This document shows, one piece after another, positions 7,401-8,797 of a stretch of 8,797 nt of DNA. A model generated the notes under the pieces. It worked only from the letters and a program-made list of their open reading frames with translations. It ran no database searches and was not told where the DNA came from. The stretch covers positions 1-8,797 of the forward strand of contig JAHDGN010000118.1 in NCBI GenBank assembly GCA_020627645.1. Direction: 5' to 3'. This DNA is from Akkermansiaceae bacterium. Lineage in GTDB: Bacteria; Verrucomicrobiota; Verrucomicrobiia; Verrucomicrobiales; Akkermansiaceae. The stretch's first letter is position 1. Each line of letters begins with the position of its first letter. Both the position numbers and the translations under genes were made by a program.

Positions 7401-8067
7401 TTCAGACCTAGAAAACGAACCTCTCTCTATCCAATGGTCTCTTGTCAGCGGACCCGGGCAAGTCGACTTCACAACCCCAAACCAACTCACCACCGAAGCC
7501 CTTCTCACCAAACCTGGAACCTACATTCTCCAACTCAGCGTTGACGACGGACATGGCCCCATCCTCAGCTCCACCATCATCAACGTCGGAGACCTCAGTC
7601 CCTACCAATCCTGGATCGCTCAAAATCATCAAAATACCTTTTCGGATACGATGCCTGACCAAGACCCAGACAAAGACAACCTTCCCAACCTCCTCGAATT
7701 CGCCTTCGGCATGGACCCCACCACAGGATCAACCCAAAACCTCACATACACCCCCGGAGGCAATCTCGTCACCACTGGAACACCGAACACCATCAATCTT
7801 GCCAACACAAACGAAGCCGACGACTTCCACGCCGTCTTTCCTCGTCGCAAAGACCACCTCAGCGCCGGCATCACCTACCAAATTCATTTCAGCTGCGACC
7901 TCATTCGGTGGACAACCATCAACACCACTCCCACCACCCTCACCTCACCCTCCAACCCCGGAAATATCGAAGCCGTCAGCGTTCCATTCCCCGCCACCGT
8001 CCCCGACCAAAACAACCAACAACTCCCTCCTCAATACTTTCGCATCTCAGTAACCGAAGCCAACTAG
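4423..8067 (+). CDS. Secreted modular polysaccharide lyase (PL14-like) with InlB, LamG and PKD-like domains
   Basis: A 1214-residue exported protein. Residues 1-22 are a signal peptide (cleavage near LQA/QRL). Residues about 30-285 resemble polysaccharide lyase family 14 (alginate or glucuronan beta-elimination): YLRYRIK (112-118), GGKLPG (128-133), GFSARYMW (151-158), GYLYW (166-170). K130, S153, R155, Y167 and Y169 match in order and spacing the catalytic set known for PL14 enzymes. Next come an acidic, probably calcium-binding DTDSDGIEDAWEL segment (288-300); an unassigned beta-rich domain (348-558); two InlB/Listeria-Bacteroides-type repeats (566-641, 646-720); and a LamG-like concanavalin-fold domain (about 737-978, WYDASD at 752, HKWGL at 961). 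The last appears inserted in a PKD/REJ-like domain (PPSVNAGDNQTIG at 723 resumes as AITLNGTASD at 986, to about 1056). The C-terminal module (1058-1214) begins DPDKDNLPNLLEFAFGMDP (1081 on) and contains RRKDHL. No PEP-CTERM tail. Likely acts outside the cell on acidic polysaccharide; the exact substrate is not determined. No Shine-Dalgarno precedes ATG 4423. Confidence 0.88.
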   Translation: MKFLNHLVTTILVLGLQATLQAQRLTTENPHIIYTQNFDHRSTGGYTNAMLLEDWGVPSGINLNAGHGYIVSGSHADGGNGSSLRIKYAANRAGGGSGTGWTMPFGARNDVYLRYRIKVNSDFNFVMGGKLPGLAGNKGGGGCISIEPGHGFSARYMWRDAGRMVGYLYWLDKTNNCGQDFAWRDGSDLIHLQPGVWHTLESRIVLNTKNPDGTWNYDGKFEAWFDGQKVLSNNSLRWRVTDHVQVDKLAFSTFFGGSTSAWAPTKDEYITYDDFLISTKRIDPNTYDTDSDGIEDAWELTHFGNLSKANSSTNNDDDHFTDLQEFNGDTNPNHFENSAPEIKQVAQFELPPYPEGTYRISPIRLDPFDAAECSKLVVAISIESKNSNPTQITSMHYNDRPLVRGAWSNAGVSAAEIWYLDNPGPISGGTITVSAPNLQSGWGTAFALNGTLPGIFNTNSNSGSTINSVNLTTGTGDAFVISTLTNQGNPNLPNTANNLPVANAPLTPTGSGEWGIRWGGHASGYLETSGSTSTTSSFTTPNGSGYTINIATAEFRKSTPLTNPPIKVLYHGNGYTGNNLPSDTNTYTNNSSVSIPTSPSMTRTGYTFTGWNTKPDGSGSNHNPGETFNINTSNNVLYAQWLIDQYTISYHPNGASAGTPPNPQTKTFNTPITTPSNPGNLARTGYRLIAWNTSPSGNGTRFPLAATYTREGNITLYAEWNAPPSVNAGDNQTIGSLAPLPWTPDQISPQGWYDASDNATVISSSGFVSQWNDKSGNDRHATQPTTTARPIHTPNTINNLHTLTFDGSNDFLQLDLDYLANQSHSTFAVIKNRNYSYIYGAATPNVGTGSFYAGHPHLNGWRMGHENESANFWILSGYTRLDFNIVNLNWNSSLAKTAFSNGSLQGQNNNSFAPIGSLAGGGRISGVLDQTFLEGEIGEIIFLTGDLSDENRQRMEGYLAHKWGLQAQLPSNHPHLSEPPSALNNAITLNGTASDLENEPLSIQWSLVSGPGQVDFTTPNQLTTEALLTKPGTYILQLSVDDGHGPILSSTIINVGDLSPYQSWIAQNHQNTFSDTMPDQDPDKDNLPNLLEFAFGMDPTTGSTQNLTYTPGGNLVTTGTPNTINLANTNEADDFHAVFPRRKDHLSAGITYQIHFSCDLIRWTTINTTPTTLTSPSNPGNIEAVSVPFPATVPDQNNQQLPPQYFRISVTEAN
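6115..6585 (+). repeat. Two tandem InlB-type (Listeria-Bacteroides) repeats within the lyase
   Basis: Two diverged copies of a roughly 75-residue unit. Each runs from a beta-strand start (KVLYHGNGYTG; YTISYHPNGASAG) through RTGY and a WNT motif (TGWNTKPDGSG; AWNTSPSGNG) to a closing LYAQW or LYAEW. In DNA the copies share short blocks such as accggatac and tggaatacc but have diverged elsewhere. This family is common in surface and secreted proteins, usually as spacers or adhesion modules. Confidence 0.8.
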
Positions 8068-8103
8068 GCCCCCTCCCTTCAACAACGAAGAAAAAGAGTG
8101 ACA

Positions 8104-8121
8104 ACTGTTTTTTAGAACAGT
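8104..8121. repeat. Short hairpin between the lyase and comM
   Basis: ACTGTT (8104-8109) and AACAGT (8116-8121) form a perfect 6-bp stem around TTTTAG, extendable by one G-U pair. The T-run is in the loop rather than after the stem, so it is not a normal intrinsic terminator. It ends 12 bases before the comM start codon and might affect initiation or bind a regulator. It could also be chance in AT-rich DNA. Confidence 0.25.
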
Positions 8122-8133
8122 ATTCACATAAAC

Positions 8134-8797
8134 ATGATCTCTAAGGTCTTTAGTGCCGCCCTACATGGAGTCGAAGCCATTGAAGTTGAAGTCGAAGTCT
8201 CCGCCCGTGAAGCCGATGGAGCCAATGCCGGCCGCATCAACATCGTCGGCCTGCCCGATGCCGCCGTTCGTGAATCCGGCGAACGGGTCACCACCGCCAT
8301 CCTCGCCTCCGCTCGTGACTACACCTACGGCGTTCACACCATCAACCTAGCCCCCGCCGATCTCAAAAAGGAAGGCCCATCCTTCGACCTCCCTATCGCC
8401 CTCGCTATGATCGCCTGCAAAGAAGAGGAGCCTCTCCCACTCACAAACGATCTCGTCATCGTCGGAGAACTCGCCCTTGATGGCACCCTCCGCCCAGTCA
8501 AAGGAGCTCTCTCGATCGCCCTAGGAGCAAAAACCGCCGGACGCAAACGCCTTCTCCTCCCCGCCGCCAACGCACGTGAAGCCGCTATGGTAAACGGGCT
8601 AGAAGTTTACGGACTCAAAACTCTACACGAAGCCTGGGAATTCATCACCGGACAAAAGAGCCTCTCACCCGAACCCACCCCAACGCTCACCCAATCCCCC
8701 CAAAAACAACACGCCCCAGATCTCGACGAAGTCAAAGGTCAACACAACGTCAAACGCGCCCTCGAAGTCGCCGCAGCCGGTGGACACAACATCTTGA
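8134..8797 (+). CDS. ComM/YifB-family Mg-chelatase-like AAA ATPase (N-terminal part)
   Basis: The first 221 codons, running off the right edge without a stop. The N-terminal region (about 20-170) is the ChlI/Lon-S5-like domain of the YifB family: GRINIVGLPD (33-42), NLAPADLKKEG (71-81), FDLPIAL (84-90) and GELALDGTLRPVKG (111-124). A Pro/Gln-rich linker (about 175-195) follows. VKGQ (200-203) and AAAGGHN (213-219) then open the Mg-chelatase-type AAA domain; Walker A should fall just past the window. The family is usually about 500 residues, so over half is missing. ComM in naturally transformable bacteria is a hexameric helicase promoting branch migration during integration of incoming DNA; many non-competent bacteria also carry it. 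ATG 8134 gives the typical start (MISKVFSAALHGVEA); no Shine-Dalgarno is visible. The gene lies 66 bases after the lyase stop, but a functional link is unlikely. Confidence 0.93.
   Translation, partial: MISKVFSAALHGVEAIEVEVEVSAREADGANAGRINIVGLPDAAVRESGERVTTAILASARDYTYGVHTINLAPADLKKEGPSFDLPIALAMIACKEEEPLPLTNDLVIVGELALDGTLRPVKGALSIALGAKTAGRKRLLLPAANAREAAMVNGLEVYGLKTLHEAWEFITGQKSLSPEPTPTLTQSPQKQHAPDLDEVKGQHNVKRALEVAAAGGHNIL

Noticed and set aside
7442..8053. 203-codon forward ORF in another frame of the lyase gene
   Set aside because: Pro/Ser/Thr-rich low-complexity shadow caused by C-rich third positions; the main frame has clear domains throughout.

Overview
The window looks like chromosomal DNA from a member of the Verrucomicrobia (the wider Planctomycetes-Verrucomicrobia group is the fallback). 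The reasons are a VPEPS-type PEP-CTERM tail, a TPR-plus-redoxin protein of a kind I know mainly from planctomycetes and verrucomicrobia, a large secreted enzyme combining a polysaccharide lyase 14-like domain with InlB-type repeats, a LamG-like 'WYDASD' domain and a 'LPNLLEFAFGMDP' C-terminal module, and mostly absent Shine-Dalgarno sequences. This is inferred from protein style; no rRNA or other marker is present.

Layout: (1) 1-426 holds no convincing gene; a ten-codon open tail ending at 32 could be the end of an upstream gene. (2) 427-1418, minus strand: a secreted PEP-CTERM protein broken by an apparent one-base loss in a G/C run at 1097-1101. (3) 1419-1787: divergent intergenic region with candidate promoters. 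(4) 1788-4067, plus strand: a 759-residue exported TPR protein with several histidine clusters and a C-terminal thioredoxin-fold/redoxin domain with a CLHC motif. (5) 4068-4422: intergenic, with a 12-bp direct repeat and a near-perfect 16-bp palindrome close to the next gene. (6) 4423-8067, plus strand: a 1214-residue secreted modular protein led by a polysaccharide lyase family 14-like domain. (7) 8134 to the window end, plus strand: the first 221 codons of a ComM/YifB-family AAA ATPase, cut just before its expected Walker A motif.

The genes do not form an obvious pathway or operon. Two of them (PEP-CTERM protein and lyase) fit a surface- or matrix-oriented, polysaccharide-degrading lifestyle; the redoxin protein is probably also extracytoplasmic; comM is a housekeeping/DNA-processing gene. 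I see no tRNA, rRNA, CRISPR array, transposase or phage gene. The most notable features are the nested domain layout of the lyase protein (a LamG-like domain apparently inserted inside a PKD/REJ-like domain), the complete PL14 active-site constellation in its N-terminal domain, the histidine-rich TPR-redoxin protein, and the frameshifted PEP-CTERM gene. I do not see clear evidence for a wholly new multi-gene system.
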